From assembly GCA_963681505.1 (NCBI GenBank), contig OY811990.1, forward strand, positions 1,485,350 to 1,549,349: a stretch of DNA of 64,000 bases. The letters run 5' to 3'. Positions within the stretch are counted from its first letter, which is position 1. Each line of letters starts with the position of its first letter. Under the pieces are notes generated by a model that worked only from the letters and a program-made list of their open reading frames with translations, had not been told where the DNA came from and made no database searches. The DNA comes from Eunapius fragilis (taxonomy: Eukaryota > Porifera > Demospongiae > Spongillida > Spongillidae). Below, piece after piece: positions 35,103 to 47,170 of this stretch. Made by a program: the position numbers and the translations under genes.

Positions 35103-35385
35103 CAGGGCCGGCGCAGCCTATAGGGCAGGTAGGACATTTGCCCTACCCACTTTTTCCCGCTAGATAATTATATTCATTCTTGCGTTGATTTTAAAAAGTA
35201 ATTAATTAATTAAACCATAACCATAGCTCAGACCATAAACCATAAACGTAGCCCAGAGTACATGTACGGATTATCTATTTTTGGAAAGTTTAATTCACAG
35301 TGGCATGTCGTGTCTAATTGACTTTTGTGGTTAATCATTATTCATAGCCTGCCCTACCACTTAATATAAGCTTCCGCCGGCCCTG
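35103..35385. mobile_element. hAT-like MITE with 5-bp flanking repeats
   Basis: Inverted ends CAGGGCCGGCG and CGCCGGCCCTG, 283 bp, flanked on both sides by CTGAG. CAGNG ends are typical of hAT elements. No coding sequence. Confidence 0.7.
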
Positions 35386-35390
35386 CTGAG

Positions 35391-36509
35391 CTAGTGAGTT
35401 CTTTCTTTATAGCCAGCGTCGAACCGTTTTTCTGACTGCGACGTAACTCTGCAAATAATAATTAACGATACGATTAGGTTACTTACCTTCCAGTTCAGTG
35501 ATCCTATAGAATTGTCTCTATGAGAATGCACATTGGAGCGTATATATGAACAGCCTCTAGTCTTCTGGTCCTTTCGGCTGACCGTAGATCTTCGATTACC
35601 TTACTAGCTTATCAGTAAGTGACATTCTGGTTCTCCATTATAGTCGACAAGGCTTGAACCTACTTTTCGTGTGCACGAATGAGGCGTAATACTTCCTGAA
35701 GTGAACCGCTTTGGTCAGCTTCGTGGATTCGGCGCTTCGACTGGAACAGTTTGCATTTGGTGTAACATTGATAGTGGTACCCAAATGCTCCCTCTTATCG
35801 AAGCATGCAGCTACCATCAGCATAATACCGCCTTCATGAACGCCAAAAGCAGAGGTCTTATAACCAACGTGTACGGGAGGTAAAACTTCACTCCACTAGT
35901 ATATTTAGCACATCAGGAGGAATGGGGAAGAATGCTTCCGTAACATACAAGAGACTTGCCTCACTTCTATCAACCAAACAAGAGCAAAGCTATGGCTCAG
36001 CTATTGCTTGGGTAAGATGCTGCATTAGTTTCTCTCTCTTGCGCTCTTCCATCATGTGCCTAAGAGGTGCTAGATCATCACTGGGGCGAGCATTCAGGTC
36101 CAGCGTGATTGATCTCGCTGTTGCATATTGTAAAATTTAAGCACGGTAATAAAAATAAAAATAAAAACATGATTGTTAGTGGTAGAGTACTTACAAGATT
36201 TCGGCATTCCTTATACTGATGTATATTGCCGCGAGTCTTTCTGTATTAGTTTCACATGTCCGTACCGGTCCAGCACTTCTTTGCAGCAGCTGCTAATAAC
36301 AGCTGCTGCTTGCTTTAATATGACACGCGCATGCGTGATGGTGCTTTTTATTATTATTTTTAAAATATTTATTCTCGGAAGGAATTACACTTACATGTAT
36401 TCAGCCATTTAGTTGATGGGTTTCAACTAAAATGAAGCTAAAGGTCCTGTTTTGGTCTGAATGTACAGTCTCTTGATAGGCGTACGAGTAATACTGCAAT
36501 TATAGTTTC
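35391..36509. other. Intergenic, no gene seen
   Basis: Short chance frames only. Nothing I can support. Confidence 0.5.
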
Positions 36510-37315
36510 ACAAGTAAATAAAAACATTCTCTACGAGAAAGTTGGTGGGATATAGGATTTGATTATGACATTGGTGGTGTAAAAAGCAAGGAAACAAGGT
36601 CTTATCAGAAGGGAAAATGTCATAGTCCTATATTTAGCACATTTCTAGGGCATGTGTTGTTTGTGTGCTAAATATAGGACTATGACATTTTCCCTTCTGA
36701 TAAGACCTTGTTTCCTTGCTTTTTACACCACCAATGTCATAATCAAATCCTATATCCCACCAACTTTCTCGTAGAGAATGTTTTTATTTACTTGTTTTCT
36801 TAATTTTTTTCATACCCAAGTAACCCAATGACTGTTGTATGGCTGCTTCTCCCTTTTCATTTCTTTCAATCCAGATATACTTTTATCTTTAGATACCGTA
36901 ATTAAATTTACAAGACATAGGAGGCTGATAGTCGATTGTTTATCAAAGTATTATATTATATAAAAGCGAGTCCTCCAGCCGATTCTGAAGCTATTGGTGA
37001 AATTTTCATCGCTTAGAAATGTTCCTGTCCTGAGTTATGCGTTGCCAAGAAGAAGGAGGAGAAGAAGAAGAAGACGACCCGCCCCTTGTTCCGAGACTGG
37101 GTACGAGGACGGGCAGTACACTCTTGTTCTCAACAACCACGCGGTTCAGCGACATGAAACAAAAACGAAACTACTCATTTTTGACTTCTAGATCGATTGC
37201 TAAAACAAGCTACACGATCCGATCGTCGGGAGTGTTGTTACAGACGGGTCGCGTTTTTTAAATGACATTCATAGTCGGGGTCAAATCCTATAAGGAAGTT
37301 TCTAACGAAACTTCC
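36510..37315. mobile_element. Hairpin-tipped element (HT family), copy
   Basis: Begins ACAAGTAAATAAAAACATTC with a nearly perfect FB palindrome (36510-36797, core CTATATTTAGCAC and its inverse). An arm follows with a GAA-rich tract (37050-37075), GACCCGCCCC and ACGATCCGATCGTC, and it ends in the hairpin GGAAGTTTCTAACGAAACTT plus CC. Nearly identical to 52198-53059. At 36910-36918 it carries the single ACAAGACAT that is duplicated around a MITE in that other copy. Confidence 0.8.
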
Positions 37316-37944
37316 GATTTGTACTACTAAACACATCGACCATGTCTATCGTTATAAGCCAGGTCCTAGGGTAGGATTATTTAATTATTATTATTATATC
37401 TCACGTCTAACAAAAATTAAAAGCTAGTGTGATCACAGTAAAGGCAGCAGAGCCATCAGACATCAGTCCAGTTGCACGATCTGGACCTGCTTTATGTTTG
37501 CATCCACATGTGCTTCTAATAGTCTAAGCAGCCCTGATCATGAGAAACATACAATTTACGTGCCCAGCCCCTCTGCACATCATGATTAACTATCCTACGC
37601 ATTATAGCTTATGTATGTATGGGCTTACACTGCCTTTAGATCGGCCGGAAATATTAAGTCAATTATGTCATGTAAAGTGTGAAGGTGTAATTCTTTTCCC
37701 GCTAACAGATGTCACCTAGGCCTGGTACTACATGGATCTGCACATTACATGGGTTGAATATTGGTTGATCTAGCTCAAGATCTCATCAAAGAACTCCTGA
37801 ATAAGATTCCTTTAGAACACCCGAGCTTGAGAACGCCCTAGATTTTGTTGTCACTAATATTGCTCACTTTACACATGGTTGGTTTGGATTATGAACCGAT
37901 GGCCATATACAAATCGCTCCGATATAATATTAATATAGTCCATC
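37316..37944. other. Intergenic, no gene seen
   Basis: No coding signal or recognised repeat. Confidence 0.45.
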
Positions 37945-38816
37945 AGGAACTACTATCGTAGTTCCTATATAGAAATTGACCCGGGTCGGGAATATCATTT
38001 TTTTTTAATGCGCGTATAACTCGCGTACCGAGAAACGGATAGTGTTGCTCTTTGTTGACCGTCTTGCCAGAAGACAAAGACGGTCATTTTAATGTTTTAT
38101 TCCAGTCTTCAAACTGTTTGCTTTAAGAGAACAAAAACGTTCGTGTTTTACACGTCTTCTTCTAATTCTCGGGTGAGTATAACTCGGGATAGGAATGGTT
38201 TTAAAGAGCGCCAATTATACCAATCGCTTTAGAATCTCTTGGAAGGACATCTTCAGGTATAAAATGTATGAATAAAGCATAAAACAGAATACGTAATCAT
38301 TACGTAATGCGTAGTGTTAAATAGAAGTGTTCCCATGGCGACATTTACGTGTGCAAACAAAAGAGGAGAGCTAAACAACGAGACGAGTTAGAATTCTCCC
38401 GCGTTCCTTACAGTGATCCCAAACAAAAGCGGGCGTCTGCTCGTGAAGGTGATTGAAGCGGGGAGGGAGGGGGGGGGGGGGGGGGGGGGGGGGCACGTGC
38501 CAGTATAAAATATGATTTAAAAAATAAAGAAACAAGCAAAGAAAAACATTCTCTAACGAGAAAGTTGGTGGGATATAGGAATTGGAGGCAAAGGTGGTGT
38601 AAAAAGGAAGGGAACAAGGTTTTTGGAAAAGAAAAATGAGACAAAAATCCTACATTTAGCACATGTACATGTAACAACCAAAAGAAGTGCTAAATAGGAT
38701 TTTATGTCTCATTTTTCTTTTTCAAAAATCTTGTTCCCTTCCTTTTTACACCACCTTTGCCTCCAATTCCTATATCCCACCAACTTTCTCGTTAGAAAAT
38801 GTTTTTCTTTTCTTGT
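37945..38816. mobile_element. Hairpin-tipped element (HT family), left member of inverted pair
   Basis: Starts with the hairpin AGGAACTACTATCGTAGTTC plus CT, then the arm (TTGACCCGGGTCGGG, GTACCGAGAAACGGATAG, CCAATTATACCAATCGC), a G-run of over 30 bases at about 38461-38493, and an FB palindrome at 38527-38816 ending CTTGT. Its mirror image lies at 39714-40636. Confidence 0.8.
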
Positions 38817-39713
38817 ATAGTTAGGTTCGCCCAGATCCTACGACTTGAAGATGCTTTGCATATCAATGTGTTTGAAGTTCGATATTATGTATTGTGCCCC
38901 GCCCCTTATGCCTCAGTTTTACATGATTGATATACATGCAGCCTAAATGCAACAGGACGATATGCACTGTAATATAAGCTAGTGTACTTTAGGACGAGCT
39001 AGCTTATGATGTAACATTGGATTTTGTGTCATTGCTTACATGTTGCATAGAGGCAAACTCGTCGCAACTGCGCCAGCATATACATGTACATACACAACGT
39101 AACAGCGCTTGTCTAATAAAGATCACTCTGCATAAGTTAATTAATGTTATGCTTCGAACGTATAAGTTAATGCATACTATACAAGTACATGTACATGTGT
39201 ATCATGATCAACTATAGTTTTGTGGAGGAGGCGTAACTCTGTCCTGGCCTGATAAGCTGCATGTACTTGCTCTGATGGAATTCATTTCGATAATGTTTGC
39301 CGCGCCGATCGCGATCATATGCATGCATATTGACATGACATTGTCATGGACATATAGGCAGTCTATGTGATCTACATGTACAATCACTACATGTACCTAT
39401 ATGCTATACTACTAGTATTGATTTTACTTCATGAATGATATAAATAGGAAGAGAAAATGTCCTCGCATGCATGTATTGAATCCAGAAGCTCACATCGAGT
39501 TCAGGAATAGTTCCATGCAGAATTGATGAGTCCTACATGCTCAATGAATCTGTTTTAGTGTGTACAACTATTGCCTTAAATGGCTTGTTTGTACCCAATA
39601 TCGCAGCTGCAGAAAAACCTCAAGCTTGTGGATATTATCTTATCATGAGATCACGTGTGTATGTGTGTGCCTACATATCAATATTGACTAAGCCAGTTAC
39701 TGTGATAATTAAA
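38817..39713. other. Spacer between the two inverted HT elements, no gene seen
   Basis: 897 bp rich in TACATGTA-like words. No coding signal. Confidence 0.5.
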
Positions 39714-40367
39714 ACAAGTAAAGAAAAACATTCTCTAACGAGAAAGTTGGTGGGATATAGGAATTGGAGGCAAAGGTGATGTTAAAAGGAGGGGAACAAG
39801 GTTTTGAGAAAAGGGTAATGAGACAAAAATCCTATACTTAGCACGTGTAAATGTAACAGAAAAGAAGTGCTAAATATAGGACATTTGTCTCATTTATCCT
39901 TTTCTCAAAACCTTGTGCAACTCCTTTTTACACCACTTTTGCCTCCAATTCCTATATCCCACCAACTTTCTCGTTAGAGAATGTTTTTCTTAACTTGCTT
40001 CCTCTATTTTTTCATGATCATTTTTTATGGATTATTAATACTGGCAAGTGCCCCCCCCCCCCCCCCCCCCGCTTCAATTACCGTCACGAGCAGAGCTTTT
40101 GTTTGGGATCACTTTAAGGAACACGGGAGAATTCTAACTCGTCGTCTGCTCTCCTCTTTTGTTTGCACAATTCTAAATATAGGTTAATGTCGCCATGGGA
40201 ACGCTTCTATCTAACACTAGGCATTACGTAATTATTATGTATGTCGTTTCATGCTTTATTGATACCTGAAGATATCCTTCCAATAGACTCTAAAGCGATT
40301 GATATAATTTGCGCTCTTTAAAACCATTCCTATCCCGAGTTATACTCACCCGAGAAGACGACGACGA

Positions 40368-40403
<36 letters not shown>

Positions 40404-40636
40404 GAGAAGATTTGGCCTGGGGACGAAGTAAAACACGAACTTTTTTTGTTCTCTTAAAGCAAACAGTTTGAAGACTGGAATAAAGAATTTAAATGACCGT
40501 CTTTGCCTTCTGGTTCGATAGCAACAAAGGGCAACACTATCCGTTTCTCGGTACGCGAGTTATACGCCGGTCGCGATTTTTTAATGATATTCACGACCGG
40601 GTCAATTCCTATATAGGAACTACTATCGTAGTTCCT
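39714..40636. mobile_element. Hairpin-tipped element (HT family), right member of inverted pair
   Basis: Begins ACAAGTAAAGAAAAACATTC (FB palindrome to about 40000), then a C-run at about 40050-40070, the arm with a (GAC)n tract at about 40356-40401, and the end hairpin AGGAACTACTATCGTAGTTC. It runs in the opposite direction to 37945-38816. Confidence 0.8.
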
Positions 40637-40974
40637 GATAAATTTCAAACGACAGTATTGATCACAATATGCATAAAACATGTCAAACAAGTTCTAAGTA
40701 CCATGTTGGAGATATGTGCATGTGTGGGTGAGGGTGGGGAGGGGGATAGGGAAGGTTCATGTTATGCATGTCCAAATGCAGTGATATCAGAAATTAATTT
40801 TACCAGGCCCATATTGAAGATGGCATTTCTGGCCACCATGGACCCACGACAGACAGCAAGTTTCAGTTGCTGCTGTTGGGTGAAAGTGACAGTAGAATAC
40901 ACAAAATCACATTTTGAGCAGACAGCAAATAATGTCTGCTGGCCTATGTGGAAAGAGAAGTGGAAGGAATATTA

Positions 40975-41255
40975 GAAATAGTGAGAAGGGGAGGTTGGAG
41001 GAAGGAGACGCAAGGAGAGGAGATGGCTAGGAGGGGACCAGGAGGATGGGTGGAGGGAAGGAAAGCAGGAGGAAAGAAGGAAAGAAGGGAGGGAACAAGT
41101 GAGGAGAGGGAACAAGGGAGGAGGGAGGAGGTTGGAGGAAAATAAGGGAAAAGGGGAGAAGGGCAAGCAGGAGGGAAGTAGGGAAAGTGGGGAGGGGTAG
41201 TAAGGACTGGGCGAGAAAGAGGACTGGGGAGAGGGAGAGAGGGAGGGGTAGGGTG
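40975..41255 (+). repeat. Polypurine tract, about 280 bp
   Basis: The plus strand is almost entirely A and G (GAAGGGGAGGTTGGAGGAAG and similar), with scattered pyrimidines. The Ser/Pro-rich minus-strand frames are by-products. Confidence 0.8.
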
Positions 41256-41264
41256 AGGTATACA

Positions 41265-41890
41265 CAGCAGACTGGGGACCCCTCAGACATAATGGTAGCC
41301 ATCTTGTCTAGCGATTCAACACAAGTGACAAATGCATTACCCAAGTCAGTCCTGAAGTTCTGACCAATTTCGGGGTGGGGTATAAGTGTTACTGTACGCT
41401 CACCCAGAAATCTGTGGACTGACTGCCTACAGGGTGCAGGGGTGGAGGGGTGGAGCCTAGTTGGTTAACCTGAAGGGATTACCTTCTTGAATGCTTCAGG
41501 TTTCTCCCAGAACTAACTTGTGACAACAGAAGTGTTGCTGCCACGACAACAGGACCCAAAGGATGTGTTCTCCACACAGCAGGCTGGGGACCCCTCAGAC
41601 ATAATGGTAGCCATCTTGTCCGGTGATTCAACACAAGGGTTTTCCAAGTCAGTCCCCAATTTTTGGGGGGTGGCGACAGTTTTAAAATACACTCACCCAG
41701 AAATCTGTGGACTGACTGATGTACATTTTGAAAGGGGTGGAGCCTAGTTGGTTAACATGAAAAGAATTACCTTCTAGAATGCTTCAGGTGTGTCCCAGGA
41801 CTAGCTTGTGACAGCAGAAGCGTTGCTGCCATGACAGCAGGGCCCAAAGAGTGTGTTCTACCTATAATGGTTGCCATCTTGTATTGCGAT
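41265..41890 (+). repeat. Tandem duplication, two ~300-bp units and a stub
   Basis: CACAGCAGACTGGGGACCCC at 41265 and CACAGCAGGCTGGGGACCCC at about 41573 begin units that both contain AATGGTAGCCATCTTGTC, CTCACCCAGAAATCTGTGGA and GGTGGAGCCTAGTTGGTTAA. A third, truncated unit (ATAATGGTTGCCATCTTG) ends near 41885. Confidence 0.8.
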
Positions 41891-42132
41891 TGATCATGAA
41901 CGACTGTCGGGCATACCTTGAAAGGCAATGGAAGGCCATAATTACATCGTAATACAATCGAATCAGGAATGTTATATCTTATATATTATCTCTGGTTATA
42001 TTTTAATTTGTGATCATCAGGCTGTAGTGGTACTATGAATGCGGTGTACTTATTGGAGATACCACAATTCAATGAAGAAATAAATCGATGGGCATAAGTC
42101 ATGTTTAGCTTCTCCATGATCCTTTGGTAGGG

Positions 42133-42413
42133 CAGCGGCGGATCCGGCGGACTCGGGGCACGTCCCCCCCCCCCCCCCCCCCCCGCCTCTCATTTATAAA
42201 TTCATAACTTTTCGGGCCTTATATATAGCTGCACGCTTGCGCTGCCTATTGATAGCCACACGCATGAACTCTACTACATCCCGGGCTCCCCGATACGCGA
42301 TCATACCCTCCCCCCTTCCCCACTTCTCGTAGCGGGCCAGAAGCCGATAGCACCCCACACCCACCATCCGCCCCCTTCCCCCCCCCCCCCCCTAAAACCT
42401 GGATCCGCCGCTG
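42133..42413. mobile_element. hAT-like MITE with CAGCGGCGGATCC ends
   Basis: Perfect 13-bp inverted ends CAGCGGCGGATCC and GGATCCGCCGCTG, C-runs just inside both ends, 281 bp, flanked by TAGGG on both sides (42128-42132 and 42414-42418). Confidence 0.8.
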
Positions 42414-42590
42414 TAGGGTGGATAGAAATTTGAGTTAATGCCCATAGCATCCCTAAAGGCTGAACCTATGATCGAACTAGCTAGGTGCATGCGCTAGTAC
42501 TAGTACGCCTTTTATAGCTGGTTCGAGGCTGTACAGTACGCCTGGTTCGAGGCTGTACTTCTAGGGGCCCAGTTTGTTCAGCCTATAGGA

Positions 42591-42650
42591 TAGTCTGGGG
42601 ACCCGACTGATGGCTGTACTAGTACAGCCATCAGTCGGGTCCCCAGACTA
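42591..42650. mobile_element. 60-bp perfectly palindromic MITE with 9-bp target duplication
   Basis: The element reads TAGTCTGGGGACCCGACTGA inward and is its own reverse complement over all 60 bases. CCTATAGGA flanks it on both sides (42582-42590 and 42651-42659). A 9-bp duplication is typical of Mutator-like elements. Confidence 0.85.
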
Positions 42651-42794
42651 CCTATAGGAATGGTAGGGTCGACAGCTGGAGTGGCGTTAATCCTTGCAGT
42701 GCCTATGAATACCGGTGAGGAAGCTGAGCGTTATATATACTTATGGATTGCTGATCTACGTACGGCCATAGACTATCTATGGTACGGCAGTATA

Positions 42795-42966
42795 ATAGAC
42801 CTTATTCGATGAACAATGATTCTCATTGTAATGCGTTCAATTGCATTGGGTTAACGGTATTCCTCCAATACTTCAATGTGCCATTCCTTCAATACACAAG
42901 TACCGTTAATCCTATTCCAATTAAAAGTAAATAAATGCAATTCATCGTTCATCGAATAAGGTCTAT
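42795..42966. repeat. 172-bp inverted-repeat element
   Basis: Ends ATAGACCTTATTCGATGAAC and GTTCATCGAATAAGGTCTAT are exact inverses, and inner parts pair imperfectly (TTGGGTTAACGGTA with TACCGTTAATCC). A likely MITE with a short TA-rich target site. Confidence 0.75.
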
Positions 42967-43717
42967 ATAGTCATGGCACACACGCCAAGGCGTGGACGCG
43001 GGACCCGCCAAACAGAAACATCGAGCTTTAAAATCCAAAATCCATGTAGTTACTTTGGCCTCACCTTGAGTTTCAATAGAACAGCACAATATAAATTTTA
43101 AATTCAAAGTCGTTCCCGCTTCATGAGGCGTGATCTCGATCATATACAGTATCATGCAGTAATAATAATTACTAATTAGCTCCGTCCCGTTCAATGCTAG
43201 GTTGGCTACAACAATGGACTTGACTGAAGGCTAGTTTTGTGCAACTTTGTGTGTAGTATCATGTATATGTGTGCATTATTTACCTGTTAATGTATGAATA
43301 TTGTACTTATGAAATAAAAAAATTAGCTATGCATTACGATTTTACCTTACGATCCAAATAATTAGGTTATAATATTGCCATGGAAAGTGTAAAGTGGTAG
43401 CCATGACAATCTAGAATGCACTAACGAGGCAACGATTAATCGTCAGAATCGCCAGATATCACTTCTATCTACTGAATGTAACGTTGGAAACCGCCCCTTA
43501 ATACATACCTGTTTATTAGACATAATATACATCAGTACTAGTAAGCTAGATAGCAGGTCTTGTTTTGGCTGTCTAGTTGGATAATAGTATAGGCCATGAC
43601 CAGGTGCACAGTCGCGAGTGTAATTAGGAGACAAAATATGACAGCTTAATCTCCCCAATCGCGACCGCTCTATCAATACTTTGCAGAAGGTAATTCCCTT
43701 CATGTTAACCAACTAAT
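42967..43717. other. Intergenic, no gene seen
   Basis: No recognisable coding or repeat signal. Confidence 0.45.
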
Positions 43718-46020
43718 GTATAGCATCAGTCCTTATTGTAGGAATTGCAATGTTCTAAACTGTTATTCTTTTCAAATATTCGAACTGATTTTTCATTCTA
43801 AATTCCATCATGTTAATTCACAACCCGGACACTAACTTTATTGTCTTGATAAATATGCTGTGTGGAAACCTTGTATAGTATGAAAGACCATACTATACAA
43901 GGTTTCTCAAACTAACCCGTGCCTTGAAGAAAGAAGTTAGTATTCAATAGAGTAATTTTATAACATTGTGGCAGCTGTTGTCAAATAGTGTCTGAATCTC
44001 ATGTTTCATCGCATCAATCCTGGTGCTCCGGTAATTGTGTCCCACAGAACACCATAGGGCATGTCACATCTTCTACATCTGTTCAGCATGATGCTACAGG
44101 GCTTCTGTCTCTTGAAGACATTTTTTGCCATAAAGTACAAACACATCGTCACATTCCCTCTTATGCTTTGCCTGCATTCACTTGTGCCTTATCAGCAGCA
44201 CTTTGCTGTGTTTTACATGAGACCACCCTGGAGGCATGGATCAAGTTTTTATTGCTACCTAAATGTTGTCTACCATCAGCCAAGCAGAGAGGCAGACATC
44301 ATAAGCCTATCAACATTACCATGCTCAGTGACCTCTGGTCTCGGGGCCAATTTGGTGTATTGTGGCGTCTAACGCAATGTCACCCCAAACTGGCCCCTTC
44401 CACCAAAACCATTGACAGGTCGCTTCACCCACGACTTGAGTATGCAATATCTCTTGCAAGGGAAGGCCTGTATTCGAAAGCATGCCAGATTTTAACATCA
44501 TCAGGGGTAGCACCTAACACTCCAGAGACCTGGTAATTACTGGAACAGAAACATCCCAAGGGGACACCACCAATACAGCCCAACTCTTCTGTCACTCCTA
44601 TCAGCGTGCCTCCTGACTTTGACATCATATCGATGCTTAGGTCCTTTCATAAACTGACTCCTGCTGGTCCCTCTGGTATGCGGGTTCAACACCTTTTAGA
44701 TGCAGCTTCTGTCCCTCTACCTACACCTATCTCTACTTCCTTGCGACATGTCGTAAATGTTCTAGCAGCTGGTAAAGCTCCACAGGGGTTGGCCATCTTT
44801 CTCTGACTGCTCTTTCAAAGAACAAACCAAACAGTCAATTTTATATTCACCCCATTGCAGTCACTGAGGTGCTGAGAAGGATCACCAGCAAATGTCTATG
44901 CCATCTCATCAGAGTTAAAGCAACCGATTTCTTTCAACCTTTGCAATTGGGGGTAGTTAGCCCACAGGGTGTGGAAAAAATTGTCCACCACCTCTGGAGC
45001 TGCATTGAAGACCATTGTTCTGATCAGCACTTTGTAGTACTCAAGGTTGACATGACTAATGCCTTTAATCTGGTATCACGACAAGCGTTTCTTGATGACT
45101 GTGCCCAGCACTTCCAGGAATTACTTGCATGGACTTCGTGGTGTTACAATCAGCACCCACTCCTATGGCACCATTACAATTCAACTCACTCCTCAGCACA
45201 AGTTCCACAGCAGACAGGGCAAGATTGTTATCCATCTCCTACCCTCATGCTTCAGCATGGATCTCTGTAGTTCCATCAGCCTCGGTTTGCACTTTGAACC
45301 ATGCACAAGACCACAAAAATGGTGGCTTGGGGTTAATACCTCAGTGGGTTTAGACAGTAATTTGATGGCTTGCCCTCTTTGTCAAGTTAATTCACTTGAC
45401 CCTTTGGGGCATCATTGTGTAACCTGCATGAGAGGCGGTGATGTCACTTTGAGGCATAATGCGTTACATAATGTGCTATTCAAAACCTTCCGTAGAGCTG
45501 GCTTGTCATCACATCTTGAGGTTGGTAGTGGCTGGGGTCAGGAGAGTTCAAGGAGCTAGGACCCGTCCAGCAGACAATCTAGTCACCAATTGGGAGAACG
45601 GCATCTCAGCAGCCTTCGATGTCACTGTTGCATCTCCGCTCAATTCTAGTACTATTACGGGCATTTACTCAGGTGCTGCAGCAAGAGCAGCTGCGCTCAG
45701 ATAGCACACTCAAAATGTGCTAAACTAAGTTGGAAATGTATTCCACTGGCAGTAGAGTGTTATGGTGCATGGGGTCCAGAGGCTTTAAAGGCTTTCTCAC
45801 AAGTAGCCACTCATTTAGCCATTCGTGAGAATACCTCTAAATCTGTAGCATTGACTGACCACTTTGGTCGCCTCAGTCATTCACTAATTAGAGCCCATTC
45901 TGAGTCGTTCCTACTCCCACCTTGTGCAGCAGGTGGATGAACTTTGTGTGTAATTGTTTGTATTGTGTGTGGTTGGTTATTCATGCATTGTGTGTACATG
46001 CATTGGTACCTACGCGAGTA
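43718..46020 (+). mobile_element. Reverse-transcriptase (LINE-like) element, broken, copy 2
   Basis: The duplicate of 11761-14786 with the same flanking FB elements downstream. Parts seen: region upstream of the RT (EYAISLAREGLYSKACQIL), RT core (VVLKVDMTNAFNLVSRQAFL), and a C-terminal part with CPLCQVNSLDPLGHHCVTC and DVTVASPLNS. It lacks part of the RT region present in copy 1. Broken and old; affiliation with LINEs is tentative. Confidence 0.7.
43866..43905. repeat. Perfect 17-bp-arm hairpin in RT copy 2
   Basis: AAACCTTGTATAGTATG, a 6-nt loop, then its exact reverse complement. The matching place in copy 1 (11930-11980) has an unrelated left half, so the hairpin arose after duplication. 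Confidence 0.85.
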
Positions 46021-46332
46021 GGTTCCATATAGGAACAAGTAAATAAAAACATTCTCTAACGAGAGAGTTGTTGGGATATATGATTGACCAATGGTGATGT
46101 AAAAAGCACTGAAACAAGAGTGACAGAAATTTTACTGGAAATTGAAATAGGCCTATATTTAGCCCATAACTCAGACATGCGCTGTTATATTGTGAGTGTG
46201 CTAAATATTCAATTTTCCAGTAAAATTTCTGTCGCTCTTGTTTCCGTGCTTTTTAAACCACCAGTGGTCAATCCTATATCCCAACAACTCTCTTGTTAGA
46301 GATGTTTTTATTTACTTGTTCCTATATGGAAC
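46021..46332. mobile_element. FB palindromic MITE, duplicate of 14787-15106
   Basis: Same hairpin tips (GTTCCATATAGGAAC) and arms (AACAAGTAAATAAAAACATT). Slightly shortened in the centre. Confidence 0.85.
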
Positions 46333-46535
46333 AAGGCTTCTGATTGAAAATGAAAAATGAAATAGACCTATAATAGCACGCACATTTAAATATGACAACA
46401 TGTTGCTAATATAGGTCTATGTTATTTTTTCCTTTTCAATCAGAAGTCTTGTTCTATTGCTTTTTACACCACCATCGCCTTTGATTCCTATACACCACCA
46501 ACCTTCTCGTATAGAGAATGTTTATATTACTTGTA
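46333..46535. mobile_element. FB-related element, duplicate of 15107-15287
   Basis: AAGGCTTCTGATTGAAAA and TTTTCAATCAGAAGTCTT arms, ending CACCACCAACCTTCTCGT. Confidence 0.7.
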
Positions 46536-47170
46536 CATAATGACATCTTATTTTTTTAAATCATAAAAAGAACTAAAAAACATTAAACAATACAACAATT
46601 GCATCCAGTCATATTCAAACTATAGGACATGAACAAAATAGATTGTCCACAAAATAAAAATATGATTATTTGATTACCTCAAAATGATTCTATCCGTAAA
46701 AACAACCATGCAGATTTTTAAAATTATATGTCGAGCTCTAAGCATATAGTGAAGCGATCCATTCTTCAAAGTGAATAGAATGATGAACTGTGTGTACCTT
46801 TACTACATCAGAGAAACTAGTGGCTGCAGATACCCCAGCTGCTCTGGTTTCCCCCCCCCCCCCCCCCCCCCCCCCCTTCCCCCCCTGGGAAAAGTACCAT
46901 CCCACCCCCAGCCAGCTGCCAGCTCTATGGTTAATCATTGTTATCTCTCATCTGGCTTTGTGGCAGCCTCTCCAACAGTCAAATGATTGAAATGTCCTTT
47001 TCGATGCTTGATTGATCTCATGTACTTCAGACATTTTTTCTAATTAATCTTTGTGAACAGGTTTGTGTTTTGTCGCATTGATATCACTGCTATGCTATAT
47101 TTTTTCCATTTGTCAATCAATCCTCAATTATTATGCTCATGGGATATTCTATTTGGACTAATTTAAATTT
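46536..47170 (+). repeat. Dispersed block with C-run, copy 1 of 3
   Basis: Contains AACAACCATGCAGATTTTT, GAACTGTGTGTACCTTTACT, a C-run of about 25 bases at 46850-46876, and CATTGATATCACTGC. It recurs at 50636-51110 (direct) and 48655-49232 (inverted). No gene is seen. Confidence 0.8.

Noticed and set aside
36994-37261. Arg/Glu-rich frames in the arm of the hairpin-tipped element, also at 52743-53073
   Set aside because: Arise from the GAA/GAC trinucleotide tract; tract length differs between copies without preserving one frame.
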